Source: Bimastos eiseni
Taxonomy: Eukaryota; Annelida; Clitellata; Crassiclitellata; Lumbricidae
NCBI GenBank assembly: GCA_959347315.1
Contig: OY365815.1
Coordinates: 15,069,270 to 15,133,269, forward strand
Reading direction: 5' to 3'
Length of the DNA stretch: 64,000 bases
Numbering within the stretch: the first letter of the stretch is position 1; every line of letters begins with the position of its first letter. The translations under genes were made by a program, and so were the position numbers. The notes beneath the pieces were generated by a model, which saw only the letters and a program-made list of their open reading frames with translations, did not search any database and had not been told where the DNA came from. Below, piece by piece: positions 43,201 through 55,022 of this stretch.

Positions 43201-46200
43201 GTTTCAAAGCAAAATCAGTTTCATGGTAAACAAGTAAACATCCTGTCACATACACTGTGTGACAGAGAGCGCATTGTCGCTGGTCAAATAGTCCTTGTAA
43301 TACGATATACTATCACACAGAGTATTTTCTCTTGTGAAAGTTTTTTCACGTCACATCATATAATCAAACAAAGCACTTTCGTGTAGACAGTGTTTTCGTT
43401 GTGTGACAAGTTTCACACAAACCTGTGTTGTGTTTATAACCATAGTAATGACATGCATGCTAAAAACAGGTTTGATTAAATGAATGGACTTGACTAACAT
43501 TAGTTTGAAAATTTGGCTAGAAAGGAGTTGTAAGATCTAGCAAATGCAAATTTTTTAATTTCTCTAAGCCATAGAAAACTGCATCAGATAGAATAGTTTA
43601 ATCACCATTGCAGGCAATCAAATCAAATCTTCTAGAGGGAGGTTGTTTGGGTCAGTTTGGTTACCAATCAATCCAAATTAAATTAAATTGAACCAGATTT
43701 TAGTTTGTATTCACTAGATTTTGGGTGGAGTTTTGGTTGATTAAGTTTGGTTAGAATAGAGCATTTAATGTCTAAATTTGATTTCAATTTATTATCGTGT
43801 ATTAAATTTTAGGCCTTTCTGATTTAGGTAAATTTGATTTTTTTGTTAATAGATAGTTTTACAGCAGTCCATGTCTTCTTATGGCACTTGACTTTTGACA
43901 TCTTCAATGTCTTTTATAGCACTTGACCTTTGTCTGAATTGCACTTCACATCTCGTAAGCTCTATTTCAGAGAAGGCTGGGTTGATGACCTCCCCTCCTC
44001 TTGCCTACCCGCCCCTTATCTGGTTAGGGTGACTTCATGGAATTCTAGGCATTAATCACAGGATCCCTACCACTGAACAAGAAAAATTTTGTAGTGTAAG
44101 AACAAATTGTGATTACTGAAAGTGCCAGATTAACTGCTGATCTTTCTATACAGAGGACAGGTATCCATCCCTTTGCTGCCAGTGAACTATTGCACCCCCT
44201 TGGTATATGCCTTTATTTGGCACACTGAAGGACAGAGGAAGAGGTGGAAGCGGAAGCCGGAGGTCGCAGGAGTGAAGACGGAGGTGGAGAGCTAAGGAAG
44301 TAGCGGAGGCGGAGGCGGTTCTATTTCTGTTGCTATTTAAGAAATTTAATTAATAATTATGAACATGTAATTATTATTGGTTGTCAGCAGTTGACTGTTC
44401 TCAATGTGATATTTTTTAAGTTCTGAATTATCTATGCTTCCTTTCATAAAAGTAATAATACTAATTCATCTAATGATAACGATGATTTTTAAATTCATAA
44501 TAATAATAATGATAATAATAATAACAATAATGCTCTTGCCGGTTCCTTTGTTGATCGACTGAGTTTGAAAAGTGGTAGCCTTTGAGGAGAGAGCAACTGT
44601 TGAGTTTAATAAATTATAATAAATTTAAAAAAAAAATAATAATAATCATCATAATAATAATTTCTTTGTTTGCTTTAAAACCCTATGTTTTGGCTTATGT
44701 CAACAGAGTCAGTGGATTCCAATTTGTCCAAGTGACCCGCCTGCCAGTGGGGCATTGGGGTCAACAGGGCTTATTAGCATCTCCCCAGAGGTGATCAGTG
44801 CAGTGATCAACAACACAACACCCACACCGTCAGTACCAGATGGCTGCAACAGCATTGCCGGTCAGGCCACTTACACGAAAAGGCTGACACCGATCCACAT
44901 GAGGGCGAACCCCCTTCCGGTCTTCGATTGGCCGGACTCCCGTGAGGTCTGGGAAAGAATGCATTGCAAAGAGGAACTTCCAGACTACAGCAGGGACCTT
45001 CGACTTTTCGAAAACCAACCAAGTCTTCGGCCTCGAATGCGAGCCATTCTCCTAGACTGGTTAAACGAAGTGAGCTGTGTTCTCATTTATATACCTGTCT
45101 GTGTATGTATCTATGTGTTTTTGTCTAGCTGTGTTTGTCTGTCTGTGTGTGTCTGTATGCATGTGTGTATATCTGTTTGTCTATATAGGGTCTCCTATAT
45201 TCTGCACCGGGTTTTCCTTCATTCCTCTGCCCGCAGACTGCTGGTGATTTCCCGCATACGCTCTGCCACGGCCCAATCCAGAAGCTTCGCCTACGTGAAT
45301 CTCACCAGCTGGAACAGCGTCCCCTTCCTTTTTGGGAGCTGCTCTCTTCTCGTCTGCAAGACATTTTTGTTCTCCATTCAACTATGTGATGAGTCATGAG
45401 CGACTGATATTGAGTGGCACTATATATAAATTTTTCCATTACATTACAAATAGTTAGACTGCCGACCAGCAAGCTAAACTAGGCAGAGAAACTGTCTGGC
45501 TCGTGTATACACGAGACAAAACGATAGCTGTCAAGCAGACTTGAAATAGATGGATGTTCATTGGTCAATAATTATTGGTCACACCCATAAACCTCGTTTT
45601 CCCCAGAACTTGTGAGACAAACTGTGGACTTATAAGGCCATTCGTAGGATGTCTTTTTATGTACATTGGCAATTTTTTTGGCACTGAGACCCTGACCTGA
45701 CCCTTAAAATATAAACACAGAAATGGTTGCAAAGCCAACTTAAAAGCAAATATCGGTGTTATAAGATGCAATTCGTAATCGCAATCTCTAAACTTCTAAA
45801 GCACCACTCGAAAGTCAAGCGCAGAGTGCTAACTTATTGAGGGCCATTATTTTTATGGCTTTGCTGAATCCTGCGGAATTTGGAGTGCTTAGTGCATACG
45901 TACACTTGTACAGGTTGAAAAGGTAGGGACTTCACAAGTCTTTTAATAGGTCTGAAAGATTTTTAAGGATGGCATTTCACAAGTAGTTGTCCGACGTACT
46001 CAAAAGGCATAAAAATAACCTTTGGTATTTCTTCAGGTTTGTGAAGCGTTTCGTCTGAAACGCGAGACATTCTACCTGACTGTTGACTTCATTGATCGCT
46101 ATTTGTCTCGAGTGAGGGACGTGAGCAAGCCACAGCTGCAACTCATTGGCATAACTGCGCTGTTTATAGCCACTAAAGTGGAGGTAAGAGGTGTTAAGAG

Positions 46201-49200
46201 TCTTGTCAACGTTAGACTTTTGAGGACGTGGATGTTGTGAAATTGTGATTTAAGAATTCAGTTTTCATTCACATGTGTGTTGTTCAGTTATTGTCGTCAA
46301 CTTGATGAATTTATTGCTTCAAACATTGAACCTTTCATTGTGCTTGAAATTTGTATAAGACACATTTATGGGTAGTCATTTATTACAAGTTCTAAATATG
46401 AAAATTGGTTAAGACGAAAGACAGGGTACCAGGCTAATAATTTCATCTTAAAACATTTTTTATTAATCCTGGGCAGCAGTGCACACAACGTGCCAGCCCT
46501 GACGCGTTCTGGCTGCCTGTCTTCTCCATTCAGCTCATACATAAAAAGTATGAGTATATGCCATAAATTGCTAACTGGAATCCGTACTTGTTAAGTTTAT
46601 TCCATGGTTTTGAAAACAGATGCAGGACTTTCAACAACTTGTTTTGTTAAATATGCTCATAATTCGTCATATATATATGTGGTACAGTGTCGGCCAGAAT
46701 AGATTAGTCTCTGAGTGGTGATGCTCTTTTTTTGTGATGATACAATGCGTTATGGTAGAATTTTCAATTTGATTCAATTTGATTAAATGGTTCATCGATC
46801 TATGTAATTTATATAGCACCCCTTGAAGATGGCTACTAAGAGATGCTCTTGACCCAAGCCTGGCCAAAGAGGACAATCTGGATGAGTTTATAGATAGAGC
46901 TACATAGGTAGATTCCGCTTTATAGAATGCAAGTAAGAGGGAAGACTATTCCAAGCAGAGGGACCCGCAATTGAGATGGTTGTATTCTGTCTGGTGGCAG
47001 TTCGAGCCTGTTGAACCACAAATTCGCCTCTGGAGGTTAAGGTAAAGAGCTCGAATGATAAACAGATGCCAGACAATAGAGGAGATCCAATAATAAATGC
47101 TCTGATGTTATAAGATTAGATTTATGCCCTGAGATATGACTCTGTGCATCTGTCTTCACTATTCATTGGGTGATGTGACAGTTTTTTTCCAGATTAGAAA
47201 TTTGTCTGACTCTGTGCTTCTGTTTTGACAGGAAACACACCCGACAAGTGTTTCTGAAGTCAGCTTTGTCACAGATCAATCCTGTTCACAGCAAGAAATA
47301 CTTCATCAGGAATTCTCATTTCTCAAGGTCTGACTTCACTGTTTTCAAGAATTGTTGTATTGGTCTTATTTTTGCTGTACAGGTTTTCAGAAGCACTGCA
47401 CAGTAGTATAGTGGTTTGTGTGCTGAACTTTCAACCCATGGCTCTGGGATTCATAACCTCACCAGGTCAGATGGATACTTCAGCATTTCTTTGTCATCCT
47501 GTGCTCTCGTGAAACTAGCTTTAAAATGAATGCGCTGACCGCATTGATTAAAGCATCTGTGAATAGGCTGGTTCCCGCGACTTCGCTTTTGTGGGTGCTG
47601 TAGAAATGTCGAGATTACGATTACCACATGATGTTGGTGGAGAGATGACATGATGAGGAAGAGAGCTGTCTGCTCACACTCATATCTACTGAGGCTATGA
47701 AGAAACGAAGTTGATGGTGCTGCCTTGTGTGGCTATGATATATTTTGCTGAGCATCTTGTCTGTGCTTGTGTAAACTGAAACTTCAGTCTCAGGATCATG
47801 TAGATGATCAATTGCTTGTCTTACCTTCTATCATTGTTCTTTTTACATTGAAAGTTGGTTGTACCTTTGATTTATATTTTACCTTTGGATTGTTTATTTA
47901 CCTTTAAATTCTGTTCAATTCAATTCAATATTCGTTTAATCGTAATCAAACTGACAAACCGCTTCTTAATTTACAGAGTTAAATTTATTTCAATCTGGGC
48001 ACCAGGTCAGACACCTAAAGTTCTGCTATAGTTCTTCTGTAGTTGCCCTTAGTTCAAACATATCTCTATAGAGGAGGTGAGGCATGAAGTTGCGGTCGTC
48101 CTTGCGTGGTAAGGTGAATTCATGGGCCCTTGCTAGAACAAGGTGGAGGTAAACGTTTCTTCAAGACATGACTGGGGTTATTCAAAATGGCCTAAACAAT
48201 TGTTTCACATATGAACTGCTTAGTTTATCATTGAATTGTTCATATTACAATTGAATTGTTTTTTTGTGAATTTTTAATTGTGATATTATAGCTGCCATAA
48301 CAACACGAGGTATTTTATTGAATTCAGGTTCTCAAGTGGAATTTAACATCAGTGACCGTCATGTCATGGATAAACACATTTCTACAAACAATGTCTGCTG
48401 GCGACTTGGAAAAGAAGGAACATTTTGTGGCTATGCCTCGGTATTCTCAGTATGCCTTCATTCAAATGGCCAGGGTAAATTCTCCAATTCATCTCCTAAC
48501 TAACTCTATTTGAATTTTCTTATGACAGGCATATTGTTTGTGATAAGTGCTTTTGTTCCTAACTTTACAAGAATCTGTACTTGGCTATTAGTCAGATAAA
48601 AGATGAGAATGGAAGAACAAATGAATTTACATTTTCAAGAGAAATGCAATTTTACTGCTTCACATTACCCTTCTGATAGAAATTTCAAGCACTTGTTTAG
48701 TTCTTGTATATCATCGTTTGTTTATAGTTACTCGATCTATGCATTCTCGATGCCAGAAGTCTTCAGTTCTCCTACAGTGTTTTGGCAACGTCCGCCCTGT
48801 ATCACATTTTCAACTCAAAGGAAATTTCTCTTTCTGTCTCAGGTTCGAAATCTAACCTACAGTCATTCTACGTGAAAGGATTTTTGATTAGAAGAGAATC
48901 TTAGGACTCTGTCTTTGTGGTTTACCTATTTAAATTGGCAGAAGGTGACACTGTATCTGTAACACTGTCTCTGTGACATTATCTGTATCTATGACACTGT
49001 ATCTGTATCTGTGACACTGTAACTTTGACACTATATCCGTCCTAGGGTTTTCCTGTTTACCAAGGCAGAAGGTGACACTGTGTCTGTGACACGGTTTTTT
49101 TTCTGTGGCACTGTATCCGTATCTATGACTCTGTATCTTTGATACTCTATCTGCAGCACTCTATCTAATTGGTTTGAGAGCTTGCCTTTTAACACATTGT

Positions 49201-50496
49201 GTTGAAGCTTTCTCTGAGATGGTTGCGGTCGAGCGATCTTCTCCAACAATTGATGCCTAGTCATCAGATGATAGTGCTTAATATTTTCAGAAACAATAAT
49301 AGTAATTTCTATTATAACAATAATAATCATCATCATTCTCTTAGTAATATTACACTACATTACATTACCATAAATCTGTTTACATGTTCCCACTTGTGTG
49401 TCCACTCTTACAGGTTATCAATGGAGTGACATAGAAGTATGCATTGAATGGATGGCAGCCTTTGCAAGGGTGCTCAGAGAGTCCGGTCCAGCTGAGTTCA
49501 AGTTTTTCGACCGAATACCATCATCAGAAGTCCACAATATCCAGACACACACAACAAATATGAAACTTCTGGTACGTCTGTTTATCTGAGCCAGAGCTAG
49601 TAACCCACCAGTGTGTATGTTAAAGAATTCACTGAAATTACTGTTATTTACTGTTTGTTGAGTGCTTAGGTAATTATCATAATTCATTCTCTTACTTAGA
49701 TTATTACATTATATTACTAATTGTCATTTAATGTTATCTAAGCTTGAAACTTCTATAGCACCATTGCATTACTGCAAGTGGAAGTAATGGCCTGCTGTAA
49801 CTTGTTCAGCTCTAACAGAGGGTACTCTCACAGTTATAAATGGAGCGGTTGGCGCCATTGCTATTACATTTATTTTCTATGGTGTATTGAGGTTCATGCA
49901 ATAATTGAAGATGAGGACTAATATTATTTTTATCATTTGTATCAACGTCTCCTCTGTGCTGGTCACTCGACTTCACATTCCAAAGCTAAGAAGAATAAAG
50001 TCGCTTACACTTCATACCTACTGCCACATCTATTGGACTGAAAATCATCTTTCATTATTGTTATTGTTGTTGTTGTCGTCATTTTTTACCCAATGTACCA
50101 AGGATCCCTCAGGTGTCATAACAATTGCCAGAGACAGCTATAAAAAATTAACATTATGAAATGTTTTTATTGTTTTTATTATTGGTTTATTTATTTTATA
50201 TTATATTTATTTTTGACTGATGTATACTGGATCCGTCAGGGATTTGAACATTAACAAGCATAGAAAATGAATGTCAGGAATGTTCGTCTGTTATTATTAT
50301 TGTCATTATTATTATTATTATTACTATTAATGTTTTAATTGATTGGCCTTCTGTTATTACATTTCAGGAGAGAGCCCAACAAATATTACATGTAACTGAA
50401 TCCACAGACATCATCTACCTGATTCAAACGATGCCAGCAACACCAGATCACAGCATCTGTAGAGTCAAAACAATAGCAACAGCAGAAGTTCACTGA
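40207..50496 (+). CDS. CCNE: Cyclin E (G1/S-specific cyclin), 9 coding exons, 432 aa
   Basis: Regulatory subunit of CDK2 at the G1/S transition. Exons: 40207-40287, 42033-42095, 44707-45069, 46037-46183, 47232-47327, 48328-48474, 48728-48842, 49414-49571 and 50368-50496. Phases agree throughout. Start: ATGATG with an in-frame TGA 27 bases upstream. Residues about 20-25 (KKRRR) are a likely nuclear signal. The cyclin box starts at MRAILLDWLNEV (end of exon 3) and continues through RETFYLTVDFIDRYLSR and LQLIGITALFIATKVE. Exon 5 (SFVTDQSCSQQEI) and exon 8 (GYQWSDIE, HNIQTHT) are characteristic of cyclin E rather than A or B. The exon after the first cyclin box is more divergent than in vertebrates (ETHPTSVSE where EEIYPPKLH is usual). 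The C-terminus holds PATPDHS, a possible phosphodegron. Length is close to the usual 400-410 residues. Confidence 0.95.
41192..41435. repeat. Tandem duplication of about 122 bp
   Basis: Two adjacent units share TTTACACTACTCTGGATTAC and CATACTGTTTACACCACACT at 122-bp spacing. It is in the first cyclin E intron. The copies have diverged slightly, so the duplication is not brand-new. Confidence 0.75.
42840..42990 (+). mobile_element. Possible retroelement 3' tail with TTGA repeat
   Basis: Non-coding sequence ending ATTCAATAAAAAGTTTGATTGATTGAT has the form of a LINE or SINE 3' end with a short terminal tetranucleotide repeat. No coding motif supports it, so this is tentative. Confidence 0.3.
45190..45440 (+). 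mobile_element. LINE 3' fragment in a cyclin E intron
   Basis: The open frame following cyclin E exon 3 reads RLLVISRIRSATAQSRSFAY then LTSWNSVPFLF, the C-terminal pattern of a CR1/L2-like reverse-transcriptase polyprotein. It stops at TGA, and GAGTGGCACTATATATAAAT forms the tail. It is fused to exon 3 only as an unspliced frame and is not part of the cyclin. Confidence 0.6.
46790..47095 (-). mobile_element. LINE 3' fragment, minus strand, in a cyclin E intron
   Basis: The minus strand encodes RGEFVVQQARTATRQNTTIS and then IAGPSAWNSLPSYL, a clear reverse-transcriptase polyprotein C-terminus. Its 3' tail is the complement of TATATAGCACCCCTTGAAG. It is 5'-truncated. Confidence 0.6.
47395..47640 (+). 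mobile_element. Possible degraded SINE
   Basis: AGTATAGTGGTTTGTGTGCTGAAC resembles a tRNA-type A-box region and GGGATTCATAACC a weak B box. The end GTGAATAGGCTGGTTCCCG...GGTGCTGTAGAAAT resembles 51570-51630. Composition and spacing fit a tRNA-derived SINE, but degradation makes this uncertain. Confidence 0.35.
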
Positions 50497-52054
50497 TGAT
50501 GTAAAAATGCCATTGGAGGTTGATGTTGAAATTCAAAGCCATAGTAAATAATACAACAGTCCTGTCATCCACCTTCTAGAAAGTCAATGCACTTATCCAT
50601 TGTTGTTGTGCGGCTGTATGCTTAAGACAACACCGAAGCACATTGCATTGAAGGATAACCCACATCAAAGAAAGAATGCTGCTGGACTTTGCAGATATGT
50701 GCTCTTCAGGAATGCCATTTCTGTCGATTCTGTCGACCCAGGATTCAGACTCTTACCCCAGAGGGGAAAGGCAGGTGCATCGGCTACTTGGCCATCGTGG
50801 GGCGCATTTGTAGCAGCGATACAATACTTTTACTACTTAGACCTGCAGTGACCATCTTAGGGATGGATGGTGAGTCACTTGTGACTAGTCAGACTAGGTG
50901 CTGTGGAGTTGACACTGGCAGGCATAGTGACGTTAGGAACATTGAACCCGGTTAATACTTGGATGGATGGTTTATTGCCTGTGGAATGTGGGGTCATCTG
51001 TTGCGAATATCACAAAAAGGAGGAGGGGCTCGCGTAAATGTGGACAACCCGAGGGGTTGTGCCTAAATCGTGAGTATCTGCACCCAGATTAGTTAATTTT
51101 TTATCTATGTGCCTTAAACACAGATTCTATTTGAAGGTCTGCTCCTGAATGGGGCAGTATCAAAGCACCAAGAGGAGCAGCTACTATAGTTCTCAGTTGG
51201 TGTGCTGCAGGGGACCACATTTGAATTGAGGGCAGGATAAATTCTAAATGGGCATGAGATGGGAAAGAGAGATCCAGAGTTGGTTATTTATGCAGACGTC
51301 CTTTATGAAGAACCCGTTGTCGTTAAGTAATGGTGAACTGTAGATAGGTTTAAATAATTCACATAGTTATCTTGTTCTTCATGAACACAGAAATTGTAAG
51401 ACTTTCTATGAAAAGTGGATCTTTCCGTACGTGTATTAAATGTGTAAAATTGTGTGTAATGTACTTTTAACAGAAAATTATTGGCCTAAACAACATCCGC
51501 CTTAGCAGCTATAGCGTATGCTCTGGAGACGGAACTCGACCTTCCTCTTTTTACAACCCCTCTGATTTGACGCAGTGCTCGTGAATAAGCTGGTGCCCAG
51601 TGCTTGGCATTTGAGTGGCACTTTAGAAGCTTGGATGATGGAGTGTATACCAATGCTCTGGTCAATTTGAATTCATGTAAGTGGTTGAACGGAGGGAGAG
51701 AGGAAAGAGCTACGACGTGAACGAATCAGATATGCGCACATGGTAATGTATCTTCAACGGGAAAATGGACGTAGACCTAATTGAAAACTTATATAGTCCT
51801 GTAGGCCTAGTCAGATAGAGGTGAATGGGAGATGATCAACATTATTATTAACTGCGAAAACTATTCCAAGAATGATCTAGTCTTAACGAGTTCCTGTTTT
51901 CCCCAAACAGCTACAAAGAGACCTGTCATTTAGACTAGAGTAGGCCTATTATAAGAGAAATGTTTTAACCGGGAGATGGACAAAGCCAGTTCCAGAAACC
52001 TCACATTTCTACTACAAATTGCACTCTGCACGCATGGCTACGATATCGTTCTGC
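50497..52054. other. Convergent intergenic region between cyclin E and LRRC51
   Basis: It contains the 3' ends of the two convergent genes. No further gene is recognised. A short segment at about 51570-51630 (GAATAAGCTGGTGCCCAGTG...GGCACTTTAGAAG) resembles the tail of the putative SINE at 47395. No canonical polyadenylation signal stands out close to either stop codon. Confidence 0.45.
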
Positions 52055-55022
52055 TTATGTTCTGGGGCTGAGGAGCTTCTTCTCTTTCGTCTGAACCTTC
52101 TTCGTTGTCAGATGAAACAAACGGTGAGTGGCGGCGTTACCACGGTCGCCGTTTGAAACTGGCGTCGTGTCGAAGTTGAGCAACTGAGGAACTCTCGACA
52201 GAACGTACGATCGATAGCCCTACAGATCACAATTCATGAGTATACGCCTACGTTCAGATATACATACTTGTACATTACGCATACATTACAAACGCGTACG
52301 TGTGTGCGTGCGCTTGCTCGTACTGTCTCGTTTAGTCCTGTCTACTCCAGAGATGGCGCCCTATGGCGAATTATCCGATAATTTTTTACAATTGTCATGG
52401 ATGATGGACGTGGCAAATGATGGAGGGGTGTAGATCTAAGAAGATGATAGAGGAAAAGAGGACAGAGCTAGGGAGGAGGCTGCGGGAAGAAAGAGAAGCA
52501 GAAGGCAACAGGGTGATAGAGAATGGGGCATTTTAACAAACTATATATATATAGAACTATGTGAGCATTGGTGTTTTTGACCATGAAAATAAAGAATTGT
52601 AGGCCCTATAATAGTGTTGGGTGGGTTATCGGAATAGCGTGAGAGAAAATGCATAGGGGCCTATCGTAGCATATCGTATAGGCTAGGCCCACGTATAGGG
52701 GCCTACCTTGTCAGCCAATATGGAACCAATATTCTTATATGAGATCCATGTATAGGTCCCATATGGGCCAACATTATAAGGCCTATGAAAATGCTGGCAG
52801 ACGATATACGCACCGGAATTTGGTCGATTTGGTTTCCGTGCAAAGTCAGCTTTCGCAGCGAATCGCAGGCTATCAGTTTGTCGACTTCGGAGAAGTCCGA
52901 GACCTTGTTACCGTGCATGTAAAGGATCTGGAGGTTTGAAATGCGAAGAAGCACCTAGAACAATAATTGTAGGCATCTCGTTCGATCTAGTCGATATGTG
53001 GCACGACGCGCAGTGCTCCCGAATAATTAAGACATTAAGCGGGTGCCCTACTCTTAGCTGTAGCCTAAACATTGGTGCTTTCGGTCGCTTTGGAAATTTG
53101 ATTTTAAGATAACGATTTCACCGTGTCTTTTTTGCACGCGTAAGTTAGTGCTTGAATTAGGCCTAATTAATCTGGTTGACTTGGCATTTCTTAGCAGTGT
53201 GCGCATACATTTATATTGGCCTAAAGGCTTAACCCCAATTGGTCTACATGTGGGAGAAATGCATATTTAATTGAGGTATCTCTCAGTGAAGATTTTCTAC
53301 GTCTAAACCATTCTAAGAGCATTTGAGGGACGAATGCCTATATTGGGCATTCAATAGAAGACTTTATGCAGGCCATGCGCCCTTAACGCATATGCCCATT
53401 GTGCTCGCTATAACGTTTCATACTCATGACTGGGTGATGAATGCAAATGTACGTAGGTTAAGACATGTTCGATACAGAGCATTAATTGAGATATTAAACG
53501 ATTCGTGCCTTGTCGATATGCGGCAGCTTGTTGAACGATAAATCGAGCCATTGGAGAGCTGCAAATGATCCGACCACGAGTCGATCGATGACGTCAATCA
53601 GGCCATCTACTTCCGTCATCTCGTTGTTGTTGAGACGCAGACTATTCGTATCGAACTTTAACTTTCTGTCAGCGTCCACTTCCTTTTTCTTCTTCGCTAC
53701 ACTACGTCTGACAGGTCGGAAAACACGTCGAGGCGTCTTCTCCAGCACATCTGCCGTTAAGCCATCGACCAGAATTCAGATTAGTTTAATGGTAGGACAG
53801 CTAGATAAGAATGGGGCCTAGGCTGAATTATTGTACAATAGTAATTAATTATGTCCAGGTAGTCTGGTCCAACGAACGCATAGTCATTGAAGCATCTTAC
53901 CCCAGGCTCCCCTCCCATTTTTAACTCCCAAGGAAGATGAGCTCTCTCATGCAGGCGCTGTTGGAGGATCTCCTCCGATCAATTGATGGCACGAAGAGCA
54001 GGGTTGATGTGGTACAGGATATGAATTAAGGACGACAGGAACTTTATATCTAGAGTTCTGTTTAAGCAAAAAAATCGTCCGAAAAAGGCAAGCTGACAGT
54101 TCAGTAGGCCTAGTCCGAACCTTAAGGAAAGACTGCTGTTTCTATCAAGTCAATTAAAATTACTCTGTAAGCCACGATGCGAATAGGCGAATATCATCAT
54201 CATCATCAGGTGACAGATGCTAAGGAAAAACGTATGCATTTAGGCCAAGGCTAAATATAGAATATGGGCCAAATGAAACTCTAGGCCTATATTCGATTAC
54301 GAAATGAAACACAGTGTACTATAGTACATCTCTCAGTGAAGATTTTCTACGTCTAAATTACTAACTTACGCGTGGTGAAAATACAACTTCTGTAGGACAT
54401 TGTCTGTCTGAACTGCCGGATCAAGTAAACAAGCAAATCAATGGGCAGCAGTAGCCTACATATGGTGTGGCACGGTGGCCAATTAGTTAGAGCGGTGGGA
54501 CAGTAACGCTCAGAGTGAGCGGGTTCGACCCTCGTCCGAGGCGTCAGTCATTGTGTAGGGACTTTGAACAAGTCCTTCGCGCACAATTTCTCAACTGCAA
54601 TTGGGCCGTTGAGGCGTGTGTGCACTTCTGAGCAAAAGATGTTGGAAGAAGGGCGATATCAAATTTCAAGAATATCAATAGGCATATGAGCAAAAGGACT
54701 CTTCAGATATAGGAAAAGACCCATGGGCTGGAGCAATGTACGTGAGAGGAAATGTATCTTGGTTGGACCAACATGGGCTTATGTATAGAGGAAATGTAGC
54801 TATACAATGCCATGTAGGTGGAATTCGTCCCCTATAGCCGTATAACAGCATAGCGCATAGACAATTAGGCCTAAGTCGTCTTCTGGTCCATGTATACTTA
54901 CCAGTTGGTTTAGTAATCTGCATGAAAGAGAAGTCGAGAGGTATGTAGAGAATTCCGTGATCGTCAATTCCATGAGTGACCATTTCAATCCTCATCTTCA
55001 AAGCTGCAGCAGCTGATGCCAT
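52055..55022 (-). CDS. LRRC51: LRRC51-like leucine-rich-repeat protein, 4 exons, 222 aa
   Basis: Small leucine-rich-repeat protein. The family is broadly conserved in animals and is often linked to ciliated cells; its molecular function is poorly defined. Exons on the minus strand: 55022-54902, 53750-53509, 52954-52814 and 52219-52055 (stop TAA). The N-terminal exon carries IPLDFSFMQITKP, matching the PLDYSF motif of LRRC51. Repeats appear as LRLNNNEMTEVDGL, LQWLDLSFNKLPHID, LQILYMHGNKVSDF and LRKLTLHGNQIDQIP. The last exon starts GYRSYVLSRVPQLLNFD, the family's capping segment, and ends with a Lys-rich tail. The exon 2/3 join aligns without gap to the human protein only if a GC donor is used (GC at 53508-53507). 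A longer N-terminal exon than human (192 residues) accounts for part of the extra length. Start: first ATG of the exon. Confidence 0.88.
52955..53508 (-). other. GC-AG intron of LRRC51
   Basis: The minus-strand exon ends CATATCGACAAG and the intron begins GCACGA. The next exon starts after TGTTCTAG. The product HIDKVLLRISNLQILYMHGN aligns residue for residue with the LRR spacing of LRRC51. Without this donor the frame runs AlaArgIleVal and stops. Confidence 0.75.
53278..53307. repeat. 30-bp direct repeat, copy 1
   Basis: ATCTCTCAGTGAAGATTTTC followed by TACGTCTAAA is identical at 54328-54357. The two copies flank LRRC51 exon 2. A CGCGTAAGTTAGT word near copy 1 (about 53136) occurs inverted next to copy 2. 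Confidence 0.8.
54328..54357. repeat. 30-bp direct repeat, copy 2
   Basis: Identical to 53278-53307. It is followed by ACTAACTTACGCG, the inverse of a word near copy 1. Both look like ends of one dispersed repeat family. Confidence 0.8.
54471..54667 (+). mobile_element. tRNA-derived SINE, copy 2 (best preserved)
   Basis: A-box-like TGGCCAATTAGTTAGAGCGG and B-box GGTTCGACCC are spaced as in a tRNA and followed by CGTCCGAGGC. The body (AAGTCCTTCGC, CCGTTGAGGCGTGTGTGC, GGGCGATATCAAA) matches the copy at 19351-19507. It lies in LRRC51 intron 1, antisense to the gene. It lacks an acceptor-stem partner at the 3' side, so it is not a functional tRNA gene. Confidence 0.8.

Noticed and set aside
54471..54545. 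Possible tRNA gene
   Set aside because: A and B boxes are present but the acceptor stem does not close, and a second copy with the same long tail shows it is a SINE.
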